Shown here: piece after piece, positions 63,726-64,000 of the stretch
Position numbering within the stretch: the stretch's first letter is position 1
Layout of the letters: every line of letters begins with the position of its first letter
Source of the DNA: CAVYXZ01 sp965223835
GTDB taxonomy: Bacteria; Chloroflexota; Anaerolineae; Aggregatilineales; Phototrophicaceae
Assembly: GCA_965223835.1 (NCBI GenBank)
Contig: CBDCXQ010000001.1
Span: 5,394,001 to 5,458,000, forward strand
Direction: 5' to 3'
Length of the DNA: 64,000 nucleotides
Translations under genes and position numbers: made by a program
The notes under the pieces: generated by a model
Databases searched by the model: none
Told to the model about the DNA's origin: nothing
Seen by the model: only the letters and a program-made list of their open reading frames with translations

Positions 63726-64000
63726 GACTAATATCAAACGTGAACATATGCGGGCGGTTTATGAGATTTTTCAAAAATTCGCCCTCGAAGATCAACGGCG
63801 CTATTGGCAGGCCACCACGCGTAAGTATCGAACCGCTGTGGGGCAGGTAAACTTTATCGTCGCTTTATTCTCATTTTTGACGGGCTTTTCCGCCGCCTTA
63901 GCCGGTTTATTGGTGTCCGCCTATCTGGTGGACGGTTCCTTTGCCAACGGCGGGGCGTGCGCCAATCTGGAAGGCAGTCGCAACCTGGTGACAACGCTGC
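63718..64000 (+). CDS. Second DUF4231/SLATT-like membrane protein (3' cut by window edge)
   Basis: Starts at ATG 63718 inside the end of the previous gene and stays open to base 64000. It reads MAETNIKREHMRAVYEIFQK, then EDQRRYWQATTRKYRTAVGQ and a hydrophobic stretch (FIVALFSFLTGFSAALAGLL). The basic stretch before paired helices fits SLATT-like proteins. C-terminus not seen. Confidence 0.65.
   Translation, partial: MAETNIKREHMRAVYEIFQKFALEDQRRYWQATTRKYRTAVGQVNFIVALFSFLTGFSAALAGLLVSAYLVDGSFANGGACANLEGSRNLVTTL

Overview
This 64 kb window is most probably chromosomal DNA of an uncultured or filamentous member of the Chloroflexota (Anaerolineae-like). That placement is an inference from gene style: a TIR-membrane-FGE protein, a STAND NTPase with TPRs, a Ser/Thr kinase with a long Thr/Pro-rich external linker, LysM proteins, GT-C and YfhO-type membrane proteins, DUF6157/DUF4037 proteins and DUF433/DUF5615 toxin-antitoxin genes. 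No rRNA or ribosomal protein gene is present, so the phylum is not proven. Genes are dense, on both strands, at moderate GC, with a few decayed mobile or metabolic genes between them.

Layout. 1-8 kb: tail of a GH2-type glycosidase, a GH4 remnant, a ClC-CBS-TrkA_C anion channel, a secreted propeller-like protein, a TIR-TM-FGE protein and a Wzy-like membrane protein with TPRs. 8-13 kb: a large STAND NTPase with ten regular TPRs, then a Cys-type sulfatase. 13-17 kb: a membrane Ser/Thr kinase ending in a dockerin, followed after 16 nt by a secreted cohesin-LysM protein, then ychF. 17-24 kb: 6-phosphogluconate dehydrogenase, an esterase, a TnpB remnant, a secreted four-repeat SH3b protein, a histidine kinase and small proteins. 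24.3 kb: a selenocysteine tRNA. 24-33 kb: PH-like small proteins, DUF4037, a response regulator, GT-C, DinB, PlsC and a di-haem oxidoreductase. 32-38 kb: a truncated HNH gene, a DUF433/DUF5615 pair, a DUF2268 protease, gatA, then a TIR protein and a P-loop NTPase. 38-42 kb: a frameshifted arabinose/fucose isomerase and two tandem NAGPA-type proteins. 42-48.7 kb: a sulfur/selenium locus. 49-54 kb: a LysM glycosidase-like protein, a dead transposase, lgt, a CDP-alcohol phosphatidyltransferase and tRNA-Pro. 54-64 kb: an FHA protein, an amidohydrolase, a Cys-motif protein, YfhO, a collagen-like protein, a Nudix hydrolase, an aminotransferase and two DUF4231/SLATT-like membrane proteins.

Two systems stand out. 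(1) A cohesin-dockerin pair outside any cellulosome: the dockerin is the extracellular end of a Ser/Thr kinase and the cohesin is joined to a LysM domain, suggesting a wall-sensing receptor assembled by cohesin-dockerin docking. (2) A deiodinase-like selenoprotein that is normally split into two ORFs by an in-frame TGA: the TGA sits in a GSFT-U-PYC motif and a 7-bp hairpin lies 17 nt downstream, as expected of a bacterial SECIS. The same window carries the selenocysteine tRNA. The selenoprotein is in a LysR-led operon divergent from a rhodanese / persulfide-dioxygenase-like / SulP operon, with a perfect LysR-type palindrome between them.
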